DNA of 64,000 nt, taken from the NCBI RefSeq assembly GCF_003664185.1, contig NZ_RCCS01000005.1, forward strand, positions 124,001 through 188,000, written 5' to 3'. Below are positions 8,560-16,373 of this stretch, in pieces. A model generated the notes under the pieces. The model did not search any database. It saw only the letters and a program-made list of their open reading frames with translations, and had not been told where the DNA came from. How positions within the stretch are numbered: the stretch's first letter is position 1; every line of letters starts with the position of its first letter. The position numbers and the translations under genes were made by a program. Source of the DNA: Tenacibaculum discolor (lineage in GTDB: Bacteria > Bacteroidota > Bacteroidia > Flavobacteriales > Flavobacteriaceae).

Positions 8560-9456
8560 TTACAAGTTCATTTTTTTTCGAAGTGTTTTTGCTCTTTTAT
8601 CTTCTCCATCATGTGTCCAACCTGGTGAATTGAATATATAATTGAGTTTATCACTCCATTTATCTGCTCTTTTTACATCCTTCCAAATAGCAGCATACTC
8701 ATGTGTTGCCACTTTTACTGGATTAAACGTTTCAATATTTACAGTTAATCCATATACTGGTTTATCAATTTCTTTTAATTCTTCAGAAAAAGTACCAAAC
8801 ATACGGTCCCAAATAATTAAAATTCCTGCATGATTACAATCTAAGTAACGAATATTAGATGCGTGATGCACTCGGTGATGTGATGGTGTATTAAAAATAA
8901 ATTCAATTGGTTTTGGTAGCTTATCAACCAATTCTGTATGTACAAAAAACTGATAAATTAAACTGATTCCCATCATGGTAAACATCATTAAAGGATCAAA
9001 TCCTAATAACGGAATCCACATCCAAAAGAAAAATTTATGAATACGTTCACCCACACCTTGGCGCAGTGCTGTTCCTAAATTCATATGTACCGATGAATGA
9101 TGTGGTACATGACCTGCCCAGAACAAACGTATTTCATGATTTAATCGGTGAAACCAGTAATAGGCAAAATCATCGGCAAGTAATAATAAAATCCACGCCC
9201 ACCATTGGCGTTCTACAACACCTTTTAACGGACTGATTTCATATAAATAGAAAAAAGCTACAAAAGCTAAAATTTTTGGAATAAATTCAACAATGGCAGA
9301 AAACACCATCATCAACATTGATACTCCAGTATCTTTACCATGGTATTTTTCTTTTGCTATTCGGTATTCCACGAACATAGAGATGAAAAATACAGGTAAG
9401 GCGAAGTACAATAATTTGTCTTCTGATAATTGCTGTATGTATTCAGTTAATGTCAA
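8560..9456 (-). CDS. Sterol desaturase / fatty acid hydroxylase family membrane di-iron enzyme
   Basis: 298-residue integral membrane protein of the fatty acid hydroxylase superfamily, which oxidises lipids or carotenoids using O2 and two electrons. Several hydrophobic segments are seen in the first half. The histidine clusters that bind the two irons are present: HRLNHE and HVPHHSS near residues 105-125, and HHRVHHAS near residue 195. It starts 5 bases after the GrpB-like gene and ends one base before the ferredoxin start. The substrate is unknown; a lipid is most likely in this family. Confidence 0.88.
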   Translation of the reverse strand: MTLTEYIQQLSEDKLLYFALPVFFISMFVEYRIAKEKYHGKDTGVSMLMMVFSAIVEFIPKILAFVAFFYLYEISPLKGVVERQWWAWILLLLADDFAYYWFHRLNHEIRLFWAGHVPHHSSVHMNLGTALRQGVGERIHKFFFWMWIPLLGFDPLMMFTMMGISLIYQFFVHTELVDKLPKPIEFIFNTPSHHRVHHASNIRYLDCNHAGILIIWDRMFGTFSEELKEIDKPVYGLTVNIETFNPVKVATHEYAAIWKDVKRADKWSDKLNYIFNSPGWTHDGEDKRAKTLRKKMNL

Positions 9457-9461
9457 TATTT

Positions 9462-10037
9462 TTATTGGTTCTTATATAAACTTAATGTCTCTTTTACAAA
9501 GTTTGTTTTTCCTAAAACATAGGCTCCTCTATCGTTTCTATATTTTGAAGCTAGTTCAACTTTTAATTTTTCGTATTCTTTTGCTCTATCGGGATTTTCA
9601 ATTAAGTAATCTCTAAATTTTAACTGATCACACATTACATTATCCTTTGGACACATATGAATATGAAAAATTTGCTCATTTTTTCCTTCAAAATTATATC
9701 CTTTAGCGAAAGACATATAAGCCTCTATATCTTCTCGGGCAGGAACTTCAAAGAAAGAATACCCTAACTTTTCAAATTGTTTTATTAATTCTTTATTGAA
9801 AAGAAACTTTTTTGGAATTTCTATAAACAAATCAATATAATTCTTTGCTTTTATATTGGGAATTGAAGTGCTTCCAAAATGTTCAATTCTATTAAAATAC
9901 GAATTATCTATGTTTTCTAGAATTTGCTGTTTTTCTTCTTCAAAAACAAGTTTCCAATTGGTATTATGATTAGATAATTCAATGGGAAAGAGTGTATTCC
10001 AATCTTCCCTTGTTAAATCGTATAATGTCCTTTTCAC
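9462..10037 (-). CDS. GrpB-family (UPF0157) nucleotidyltransferase-like protein
   Basis: 191-residue protein resembling the GrpB / UPF0157 family, which has a minimal nucleotidyltransferase fold. The characteristic segment is RIEHFGSTSIPNIKAKNYIDLFIEI near residues 50-75, where GSTS and the D of DLF correspond to the nucleotide-binding and metal positions; HIHMC lies near residue 128. The usual (A/G)KP.IDI form is here AKNYIDL. No biochemical role is firmly established for the family. It sits between the ferredoxin reductase and hydroxylase genes with 5-7 base gaps, so it is part of that transcript, but a functional link is not evident. Confidence 0.8.
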   Translation of the reverse strand: MKRTLYDLTREDWNTLFPIELSNHNTNWKLVFEEEKQQILENIDNSYFNRIEHFGSTSIPNIKAKNYIDLFIEIPKKFLFNKELIKQFEKLGYSFFEVPAREDIEAYMSFAKGYNFEGKNEQIFHIHMCPKDNVMCDQLKFRDYLIENPDRAKEYEKLKVELASKYRNDRGAYVLGKTNFVKETLSLYKNQ

Positions 10038-10044
10038 TAATTAC

Positions 10045-11100
10045 TTAGTTAATCGCTTTTACTACTGCTTTAGGCGCTTCTTTTCTAGTACCATCAAATC
10101 CATCAACCCCACCAACCGTTGTATATTTCATCACGTATTTTTTATCTGGATGAATACGTTTGTAAGCGCTCTGACACATTAACGTTGCTTCGTGGAATCC
10201 GCATAAAATTAACTTTAATTTTCCAGGGTATGTATTCACATCACCTATTGCATAAATTCCTTCTACATTTGTTTGGTAGTCTAAAGCGTTGTTTACTTTT
10301 ATGGCATTTTTTTCTATTTCTAATCCCCAATTAGCTATTGGACCTAATTTTGGAGATAATCCAAACAATGGAATAAAATGCTGACAAGGTAATGTAAACG
10401 GTTCTTTATCTTTTTGCTCTACTAATACACCTTCTACCTTTTCTTCTCCTACAATACCTTTAACTTCTGCTGGTGTAATTAGCATTAGTTTTCCTTCATT
10501 CTTTAATTCTTGTACTTTATCAACAGAGTCTAAAGCTCCACGGAACTCATTTCTTCTGTGAATTAAAGTTACAGATTTTGCTACATCAGTTAAGAAAATA
10601 GACCAATCTAAAGCAGAATCTCCACCACCAGCAATTACCACGTCTTTACCACGATAAATTTCTGGTTCTTTAATCATGTATTCCACTCCTTTATCTTCAA
10701 AATTAGCAATATTTGGAATAGGTGGTTTACGTGGTTCAAAACTTCCTAAACCTCCCGCAATTGCTACTACTGGTGCTTGGTGTTTTGTTCCTTTATTGGT
10801 GGTTACGATAAACGTTCCGTCATCTTGCTTTTCAATAGTATCAGCACGTTCTCCTAAAGTAAAACCTGGTTCAAATTGTTTAATTTGTTCCATCAATTTA
10901 TCGGTTAAGTCACCAGCTAAAATCTCTGGATATGCTGGTATATCGTAAATTGGTTTTTTAGGATAAATTTCTGAACATTGCCCTCCTGGTTGTGGTAAGG
11001 CATCAATTAAATGACAACGTAATTTTAATAATCCTGCTTCAAAAACCGTAAATAATCCTGTAGGTCCTGCTCCAATAATTAATATATCTGTTTGTATCAT
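10045..11100 (-). CDS. Ferredoxin--NADP+ reductase, thioredoxin-reductase-like (type 2 FNR)
   Basis: 351-residue flavoprotein of the YumC-type ferredoxin-NADP+ reductase family. It has an N-terminal FAD motif (IIGAGPTGLFT, residues 7-17), PGGQCSEIYP near residue 40, an NADPH-binding GGGDSALDWS near residue 160, and the C-terminal FAD motif AIGDVNTYPGK near residue 285. The redox-active CxxC of true thioredoxin reductases is absent, which supports the ferredoxin reductase call. It lies at the head of a same-strand run ending in a 2Fe-2S ferredoxin, so it probably reduces that ferredoxin with NADPH. Confidence 0.88.
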   Translation of the reverse strand: MIQTDILIIGAGPTGLFTVFEAGLLKLRCHLIDALPQPGGQCSEIYPKKPIYDIPAYPEILAGDLTDKLMEQIKQFEPGFTLGERADTIEKQDDGTFIVTTNKGTKHQAPVVAIAGGLGSFEPRKPPIPNIANFEDKGVEYMIKEPEIYRGKDVVIAGGGDSALDWSIFLTDVAKSVTLIHRRNEFRGALDSVDKVQELKNEGKLMLITPAEVKGIVGEEKVEGVLVEQKDKEPFTLPCQHFIPLFGLSPKLGPIANWGLEIEKNAIKVNNALDYQTNVEGIYAIGDVNTYPGKLKLILCGFHEATLMCQSAYKRIHPDKKYVMKYTTVGGVDGFDGTRKEAPKAVVKAIN

Positions 11101-11166
11101 TTTATAACAAAATTCTCTTATTTATACTGAGATTCCTGCCTTTTGAAATAAGACAGGAATATGTAT

Positions 11167-11245
11167 GCGTTAGTGATTGAGTGGCTTGTTTGAGCTCTTC
11201 CAATTTTTTAATTGGAAAGCGAGTAACGAAAGCACGCTCGAACGC
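11167..11245. repeat. 79-base imperfect palindrome, possible dispersed REP/MITE-like element
   Basis: Outer arms GCGTT and AACGC, inner arms CTTCCAATT and AATTGGAAAG around a TTTT loop, with GTG(G)CTT / AAGCAC matching in between and a few bulges. It is visibly richer in G and C than its surroundings. A smaller inverted repeat (ATTCCTG...CAGGAAT) sits just before it at 11132-11160. No ORF inside. Confidence 0.5.
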
Positions 11246-11290
11246 CCAAAATTAAAGTATTTGTTTAGCTTAAAACCTGACTTTTATCAG

Positions 11291-11527
11291 TTAAGCTACG
11301 TTAATTACTTCTGTAATTTCTGGTGCGTATTTTTTTATAGTTGCTTCTACTCCGTTTTTCAAGGTCATTTGATTGACTGAACAACCGCTGCAAGCTCCTT
11401 CTAATTGTACTTTTACTGTACTGTCTTCAATAGATAATAGTTTAATATTACCTCCATCACTTACTAAAAAAGGTCGGATTTCTTCCAACGCTTTTTCTAC
11501 GTTATTTCTTATGTCTGCTGTTGCCAT
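11291..11527 (-). CDS. NifU C-terminal (Nfu) domain Fe-S carrier
   Basis: 78-residue protein consisting only of the Nfu domain. The cluster-binding CxxC is GACSGCSVN near residues 44-52. Nfu proteins carry a 4Fe-4S cluster, bridged between two subunits, and deliver it to client enzymes. The gene starts 6 bases after the Mrp gene stop, and the pairing of an Mrp-type ATPase with Nfu fits a joint Fe-S delivery role. It lacks the N-terminal scaffold part of full NifU and the degenerate A-type domain of E. coli NfuA. Confidence 0.92.
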   Translation of the reverse strand: MATADIRNNVEKALEEIRPFLVSDGGNIKLLSIEDSTVKVQLEGACSGCSVNQMTLKNGVEATIKKYAPEITEVINVA

Positions 11528-11533
11528 AACTGC

Positions 11534-12664
11534 TTATTTTGAGCTACAACCACTCATGGTAGTAATTCGTACTACTTCTGTTGGTGGTAAGTTTGCATTT
11601 CTTTTTAATAGTTGCGAAACCATTTCTTTGGTTACCTCTGTAAAAGCATTTGCTAGTGGTGTGTTTTCTTGTAAAGCTACTGGATGTCCAACATCTCCTG
11701 CTTCACGTATGCTTTGTACTAATGGTATTTCTCCTAAGAAACTTGTTTCAATATCTTCGGCTAAATTTTTAGCGCCTCCTTCTCCAAAAATATAATATTT
11801 ATTGTTAGGAAGTTCTGCTGGTGTAAAATACGCCATATTTTCAACGATACCTAATACCGGTACATTAATACTTTCTTGTTTAAACATTGCTACTCCTTTT
11901 TTAGCATCTGCTAAGGCAATGTTTTGCGGTGTACTTACTACGACTGCTCCGTTAATTGGTACTGCTTGTACTATTGATAAATGTACATCTCCTGTTCCTG
12001 GAGGTAAGTCGATTAATAAGAAATCTAACTCTCCCCAATCTGCATCAAAGATTAATTGATTTAATGCTTTTGAAGCCATTGGCCCACGCCAAATTACTGC
12101 CTGACTTGGATCGGTAAAGAAACCTAGTGATAATAATTTTACTCCGTAACTTTCAATCGGCTTCATTTTTGAGCGCCCATTTACGTTTACCGCTAACGGC
12201 TTTTCTCTTTCTACATCAAACATTAAGTGCTGTGATGGCCCATAAACATCGGCATCTAACACTCCTACTTTGAATCCCATTTTTGCTAATGAAACAGCCA
12301 TGTTTGAGGTAATGGTAGATTTTCCTACTCCACCTTTACCTGAGGCAATAGCTATGATGTTTTGAATATTAGGAATTTCTTTTCCTCTAATTTGATTTGG
12401 ATTTTCTTTTTGTTGAACTTCCACCTTCACATTCACTTTTACATCGATTTTTTGATCAACGTGTTGGTGAATAGCCTTCATTATCTCTACTTCTACTTTC
12501 TTTTTGGCTTGTAATGATGGATTTGCTATAGTAACATCAACAATAACTTCATCTCCAAATGTAACTACATTGGTTATATTTTCGTTTTCTACTAAACTTT
12601 TACCTTCTCCTGGTGCTGTTATCGTTTCTAACGCTTTGTATATATCTTGTTTTTTAAAACTCAT
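11534..12664 (-). CDS. mrp: Mrp/ApbC (NBP35-type) Fe-S carrier P-loop ATPase
   Basis: 376 residues: an N-terminal MIP18/DUF59-like domain (about 1-85) and a deviant Walker A ATPase of the ParA/MinD fold (GKGGVGKST at 109-117, DLPPGTGD near residue 208). The family binds and transfers Fe-S clusters in the cytoplasm. Unusually, the CxxC normally found after the GIVENM motif is missing (the segment reads MAYFTPAELPNN); the only nearby cysteine is in the C-terminal MSGCSSK. The Nfu protein encoded 6 bases downstream supplies a CxxC. The ATG is preceded by a -7 box at 12732-12739. Confidence 0.93.
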   Translation of the reverse strand: MSFKKQDIYKALETITAPGEGKSLVENENITNVVTFGDEVIVDVTIANPSLQAKKKVEVEIMKAIHQHVDQKIDVKVNVKVEVQQKENPNQIRGKEIPNIQNIIAIASGKGGVGKSTITSNMAVSLAKMGFKVGVLDADVYGPSQHLMFDVEREKPLAVNVNGRSKMKPIESYGVKLLSLGFFTDPSQAVIWRGPMASKALNQLIFDADWGELDFLLIDLPPGTGDVHLSIVQAVPINGAVVVSTPQNIALADAKKGVAMFKQESINVPVLGIVENMAYFTPAELPNNKYYIFGEGGAKNLAEDIETSFLGEIPLVQSIREAGDVGHPVALQENTPLANAFTEVTKEMVSQLLKRNANLPPTEVVRITTMSGCSSK

Positions 12665-12731
12665 GTTTTATGCTATATGCTTTAAACAGCAAGCGGTAAG
12701 CTTGTTGCTTATTTTTATTTAATCTTAACTG

Positions 12732-12739
12732 CAAAGATA
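12732..12739 (-). promoter_or_regulatory. -7 box TATCTTTG of the mrp-nfu transcript
   Basis: On the minus strand TATCTTTG matches the Bacteroidota TAnnTTTG box 67 bases before the mrp ATG. The leader between them holds an inverted repeat (AGCAAGC / GCTTGTTGCT, 12686-12707). I see no clear -33 TTG. Confidence 0.5.
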
Positions 12740-12874
12740 CGTTTTAGCCCTCAGAAAATAAAGTCTTTAGATTGGTAATATTTATAGGTTGATAAGTTGG
12801 TTTTATAGAGAAGTTTTAAGTTGAATTGTCTTTCCAAAATCAACCAAAGTAAAGTTTAGTTTTTTCTTAAAAAA

Positions 12875-13441
12875 CTAGGATATGTAGCCTTTTTGAAATC
12901 CATAAGTTAATAATGCTTCATACGGGCTCCCTTCTAAGTTTAAAAGTTTTGCAAATGCTGGTTCAGTTTTGAGTCCTTGTTGCTTTAAGGCTATAATTTT
13001 AGATCTAAATACCTCTCCCTCTTTTAACAACACCTGATATTCAATAAGCATATGTAGGTATGAGTCTTGCTCTTCTGGTAGTTTATTTTGTACAAAAATT
13101 TCTATTGGTAAGGTTTTATACTCAAGTGTAATGATTGTTGTTTTTAAGTTTTTATATGATGGAATTGTTTTTACTTCAAACCCAGGAAGTTTTCCATATT
13201 TCTCACGCACAACTTTTACAATGTCTTCATGATTTTCACTTTGACAAATAATGTCTAAATCGCTTGACTCTACATCAATATTGATAGGTATTGTACCTAC
13301 CAAGATAGGGTTAAAGTTTTTTAATAGCTCAAAAAGATTTAACTCTAATAATATTTTATAAGCTTCTTTTTGTCGGACAGTTCCTTCTTTTAAGTATGTT
13401 ACATCTTTAAAGTTTATCACAACTCTTCGCTTGGATTCCAA
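12875..13441 (-). CDS. DUF4269-like nucleotidyltransferase-fold protein
   Basis: 188-residue cytoplasmic protein. The segment GTIPINIDVESSDLDIIC near residues 48-65 has the small-residue then D.D pattern of a minimal nucleotidyltransferase fold, and the protein resembles what is catalogued as DUF4269. There is no signal peptide or membrane segment. Its start overlaps the end of the alkyltransferase-like gene by 25 bases, so the two are co-translated. The function is unknown; the family name is from memory of the motif, not from a search. Confidence 0.7.
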   Translation of the reverse strand: MESKRRVVINFKDVTYLKEGTVRQKEAYKILLELNLFELLKNFNPILVGTIPINIDVESSDLDIICQSENHEDIVKVVREKYGKLPGFEVKTIPSYKNLKTTIITLEYKTLPIEIFVQNKLPEEQDSYLHMLIEYQVLLKEGEVFRSKIIALKQQGLKTEPAFAKLLNLEGSPYEALLTYGFQKGYIS

Positions 13442-13740
13442 AACACCTTTTCAAAATTTTGAATTTGGTTGTCAACAACTTCAATTCCTTCGCTTTCTAA
13501 CAATTGTTGCATCAGGTTTGTTCCATCAAAATGGTGTTTTCCTGTTAACAATCCTTTTCTGTTTACTACTCGATGTGCTGGTACTTCTTTTTCTGAAGAG
13601 TTATTCATTGCCCAACCTACCATTCTTGCCGAACGAGCTGCTCCTAAATAGGTTGCTATGGCTCCATAACTTGTTACTCTTCCATGTGGTATTAAACGAG
13701 CTACTTCATACACTTTTTCGAAGAAATTTTTATCTACCAT
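13417..13740 (-). CDS. Alkyltransferase-like protein (ATL, MGMT family)
   Basis: 107 residues from the ATG at 13740, matching only the DNA-binding C-terminal domain of O6-alkylguanine-DNA alkyltransferase. The active-site PCHR is replaced by PAHRV (EVPAHRVVNRKG), so it cannot accept an alkyl group. Such ATL proteins bind O6-alkylguanine and flag it for nucleotide excision repair. GRVTSYGAIA and RSARMVGWAMN are the recognition-helix and arginine-finger segments. An earlier in-frame ATG at 13785 would add 15 residues that do not match the family. uvrC is present elsewhere in the window (57110-58906). Confidence 0.9.
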   Translation of the reverse strand: MVDKNFFEKVYEVARLIPHGRVTSYGAIATYLGAARSARMVGWAMNNSSEKEVPAHRVVNRKGLLTGKHHFDGTNLMQQLLESEGIEVVDNQIQNFEKVFWNPSEEL

Positions 13741-13795
13741 TTGGTAAAGATAGCTTTCTTTTAGAATTAAATTGGAATATATCAAGAACGCCTAA

Positions 13796-13823
13796 ATAAA
13801 AAATCCTGCTAATTAGCAGGATT
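13796..13823 (-). terminator. Terminator after trmB
   Basis: Perfect inverted repeat with arm AATCCTGCTAA (13802-13823) touching the trmB stop codon, followed on the minus strand by TTTTTTATTT. It separates trmB from the alkyltransferase-like gene. Confidence 0.8.
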
Positions 13824-14493
13824 AATAGTTTAGTTTGAATTTTATATAGGTAATCGGTTTTCCGATTTCTAAATATTGTTTTTCGTAAAATGTTTGTGTT
13901 CCTGTTACTTCTTCAGGACTGTACACATTTTTATAAACATCGTGATTAGCGTGTAAAATTTCGTGACCCTCTCCATGCAATAAACCTAAAGTGTAACCGT
14001 GCATGAATTCACTATCGGTTTTTAGGTTGACTGTTCCTTCTGAATTTAAAATACCATGGTATTTCTTTAAAAACTCAGAATTCGTCATACGGTGTTTAGT
14101 ACGCTTATACTTAATTTGTGGATCTGGGAAGGTTATCCAAATTTCAGAAACTTCATTTTCAGCAAAAATATAATCTACTAGCTCTATTTGAGTTCTAATA
14201 AAAGCCACATTTTCCATGTTATTTTCTAGTGCTGTTTTAGCTCCTCGCCAAAATCGTGCACCTTTAATATCAATTCCAATAAAGTTTTTATCAGGATTTT
14301 TTTCTGCTAAAGCAATCGTATATTCACCTTTACCACAACCTAGCTCTAAAACTATTGGGTTGTCGTTTTTAAAAAAAGTATTCCACTTTCCTTTATAAGA
14401 AAAGTTATTGGTTACTTCTTCTCGTGTTGGTTGAATAACGTTAGCAAACGTTTCATTTTCTCTGAAACGTTTTAGTTTGTTTTTACTTCCCAA
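13822..14493 (-). CDS. trmB: tRNA (guanine-N7-)-methyltransferase
   Basis: 223-residue class I methyltransferase that makes m7G46 in the tRNA variable loop from S-adenosylmethionine. The SAM-binding motif is LELGCGKGEYTIALA near residues 48-62, and the family signature TFPDPQIKYKR near residues 125-135 holds the catalytic aspartate region. Length is normal for bacterial TrmB. It lies 12 bases after a small membrane protein gene on the same strand and ends in a strong terminator. Confidence 0.95.
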   Translation of the reverse strand: MGSKNKLKRFRENETFANVIQPTREEVTNNFSYKGKWNTFFKNDNPIVLELGCGKGEYTIALAEKNPDKNFIGIDIKGARFWRGAKTALENNMENVAFIRTQIELVDYIFAENEVSEIWITFPDPQIKYKRTKHRMTNSEFLKKYHGILNSEGTVNLKTDSEFMHGYTLGLLHGEGHEILHANHDVYKNVYSPEEVTGTQTFYEKQYLEIGKPITYIKFKLNY

Positions 14494-14505
14494 AGTGTAT
14501 AGAAA

Positions 14506-14727
14506 TTAGGCTCTATCTTCTGTTCCTTCTCTTTGAAAACGAGCAGCTTCTTTCATCCAATAAGCAAATAACACTAATAGGATTAATAAAAAGAACCAGT
14601 TTACGGCGTTTGAAGTCCACCAACCTGCATCTGATTTAGCTACTGTTAAACGTAACCAATTGAATGGTGCAAATAAAAAGTCGGTAAATAAACTACCAAT
14701 CCATCTAAAAATATTGCCTGCTATCAT
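14506..14727 (-). CDS. Small flavobacterial membrane protein (DUF6341-like)
   Basis: 73 residues, with one clear transmembrane helix near residues 42-60 (NWFFLLILLVLFAYW) and an amphipathic tryptophan-rich N-terminal half (FRWIGSLFTDFLFAPFNWLRL). The tail is charged. I recognise it as a short protein conserved in Flavobacteriia next to the upp region, listed as DUF6341 as far as I recall; some records name such proteins uracil phosphoribosyltransferase, apparently only because of the neighbour. No function is known. Confidence 0.75.
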   Translation of the reverse strand: MIAGNIFRWIGSLFTDFLFAPFNWLRLTVAKSDAGWWTSNAVNWFFLLILLVLFAYWMKEAARFQREGTEDRA

Positions 14728-14769
14728 ATCTTAAGTATCTTTACAGCTGCAAAAATATAAAAAGAAACA

Positions 14770-15675
14770 ATGTTAGCCAATTTTTTCGGTAAATCTAAAC
14801 CTATAAATTTTATTGTACTGTTTGTACTATTCTTAGGGTATTTTGTTTTAAGTATTTTTTCTAAAGAATTATCTTTCAACCTTGTTAAGGAACTTGGTTG
14901 GTTTTTAGTCGTTTTTTCGGTGTATAATTTTATTATTGCTAAGAACTTATTGACTTATGATAACTCTTTTGCTTTTTTATTTTTTGTGATATTAATTGGT
15001 TTTTTTCCTGATACCATACAGATAAATAAAACTTTTTACGCCAACTTAACTATACTTCTTTTTTTACGAAAAGTGTATAGCTTACAGTCTTCTAAAAATA
15101 TTCTTCATAAGTTATTCGATGGTGGTTTGTGGCTTGGAATTTCATTTTTAATAGAGCCTTATGCTCCTTTATTACTGATATTACTTTACTTGTCTATATT
15201 TTTACACCAACGATTTACCTATCAAACATTATTAACACCTGTAATTGGTTTTTTTGCTCCGGTTTTTCTGTATTACACTTACTATTTTTGGTATGATAAC
15301 CTTGAAAAATTTTGGTTGCTTTTTGATTGGAATTTTTATCCTGATTTAAGCTTTTATTCTCATGAAAAGTATTTGTTCCCTATTCTTTTTATAGTTTTCT
15401 TTTTAGTAGCTTCAATCATTTTAAAAAGTCCCAAGGCACTTGCTGTTAAAAATAAATTTAGAAAAAACTGGATATTAATTCTTGCCCACCTTACCATTAC
15501 TATAGCCATTTTACTTTTAGTTCAAGATGGCTCTGGAAGTGAGTTCTTGTATGTATTCTTCCCTGTTTCTGTTATTCTAGCTAATGGAATAGAATTTTTT
15601 CAAAAGAAATGGTATGCCGACGCTATTATTATTTTATTTTTAATAGCTTCTTTTACTATAAGTACTGTTGCGTAA
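14770..15675 (+). CDS. Polytopic membrane protein (DUF6427-like)
   Basis: 301 residues with about eight to nine hydrophobic segments and few charged loops; a conserved-looking start (MLANFFGKSKPINF) precedes the first helix. I recall this type as DUF6427, restricted to Bacteroidota and found next to upp and the 73-residue protein on the opposite strand. It is divergent from that gene, with 42 bases between the starts, and ends one base before the convergent upp gene. It could be a transporter or an envelope assembly protein; nothing in the sequence decides this. Confidence 0.75.
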   Translation: MLANFFGKSKPINFIVLFVLFLGYFVLSIFSKELSFNLVKELGWFLVVFSVYNFIIAKNLLTYDNSFAFLFFVILIGFFPDTIQINKTFYANLTILLFLRKVYSLQSSKNILHKLFDGGLWLGISFLIEPYAPLLLILLYLSIFLHQRFTYQTLLTPVIGFFAPVFLYYTYYFWYDNLEKFWLLFDWNFYPDLSFYSHEKYLFPILFIVFFLVASIILKSPKALAVKNKFRKNWILILAHLTITIAILLLVQDGSGSEFLYVFFPVSVILANGIEFFQKKWYADAIIILFLIASFTISTVA

Positions 15676-15676
15676 A

Positions 15677-16330
15677 TTATAATTTTACTCCGTAAGCCAA
15701 ATCACCCGCATCTCCTAAGCCAGGAACTATATAACCTTTGTCGTTTAACTTTTCGTCAATATCAGCAATCCATAAAGTAGTACTTTCTGGTAAGTGTTTA
15801 GCAACATACTCTACACCTTCAATTGAACCAATAACCGAAGCTATAATTATTTCTTTTGGTGTTCCGTATTTTTTTATTCCCTCATAAACCTCAACCATAG
15901 AACGCCCTGTTGCTAACATTGGGTCTACCAATAATAATGTTTTTCCGTCAATAGAAGGTGATGCGAAGTACTCTACTACTATTTCGAATTCTTCATCGTT
16001 ATTCGGGTGATGACGGTATGCTGAGATAAAAGCATTCTCTACATCATCAAAATAATTCAACATTCCATTGTGTAATGGTAACCCTGCTCTAAGGATAGAG
16101 CATAAAACTATATTATTTGCTAGTAATTCTACCTTTTTTGTTCCTAATGGTGTTGTTATTTCTTTTGCTTCATAATTTAACTCTTTACTTAATTCGTAGG
16201 CTAAAACTTCCCCTATTCTTTCAATGTTTCTACGGAAACGCATCGAGTCTTTTTGAATTGAGATATCTCTGAGTTCAGCTAGGAATTTATTAAGAATAGA
16301 ATTTTGTTTGGCTAAGTGATGAGTTTTCAT
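15677..16330 (-). CDS. upp: Uracil phosphoribosyltransferase
   Basis: 217-residue type I phosphoribosyltransferase that salvages uracil to UMP with PRPP. The PRPP loop is LLVDPMLATGRSM near residues 128-140, and the uracil-binding C-terminus GLGDAGDLAYGV is intact. LCSILRAGLPL near residue 80 is the conserved PRPP-contact loop. It is convergent with the upstream-lying membrane protein gene and sits 43 bases after the hydrolase gene on the same strand. A -7 box at 16356-16363 suggests its own promoter. Confidence 0.96.
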   Translation of the reverse strand: MKTHHLAKQNSILNKFLAELRDISIQKDSMRFRRNIERIGEVLAYELSKELNYEAKEITTPLGTKKVELLANNIVLCSILRAGLPLHNGMLNYFDDVENAFISAYRHHPNNDEEFEIVVEYFASPSIDGKTLLLVDPMLATGRSMVEVYEGIKKYGTPKEIIIASVIGSIEGVEYVAKHLPESTTLWIADIDEKLNDKGYIVPGLGDAGDLAYGVKL

Positions 16331-16355
16331 GAAGTGTATTCTTTTTTGTACTCTA

Positions 16356-16363
16356 CAAAAGTA
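16356..16363 (-). promoter_or_regulatory. -7 box TACTTTTG for upp
   Basis: TACTTTTG on the minus strand, 25 bases before the upp ATG, in the short gap after the hydrolase stop. No matching -33 TTG was found. Confidence 0.5.
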
Positions 16364-16373
16364 ACGGATTTTA

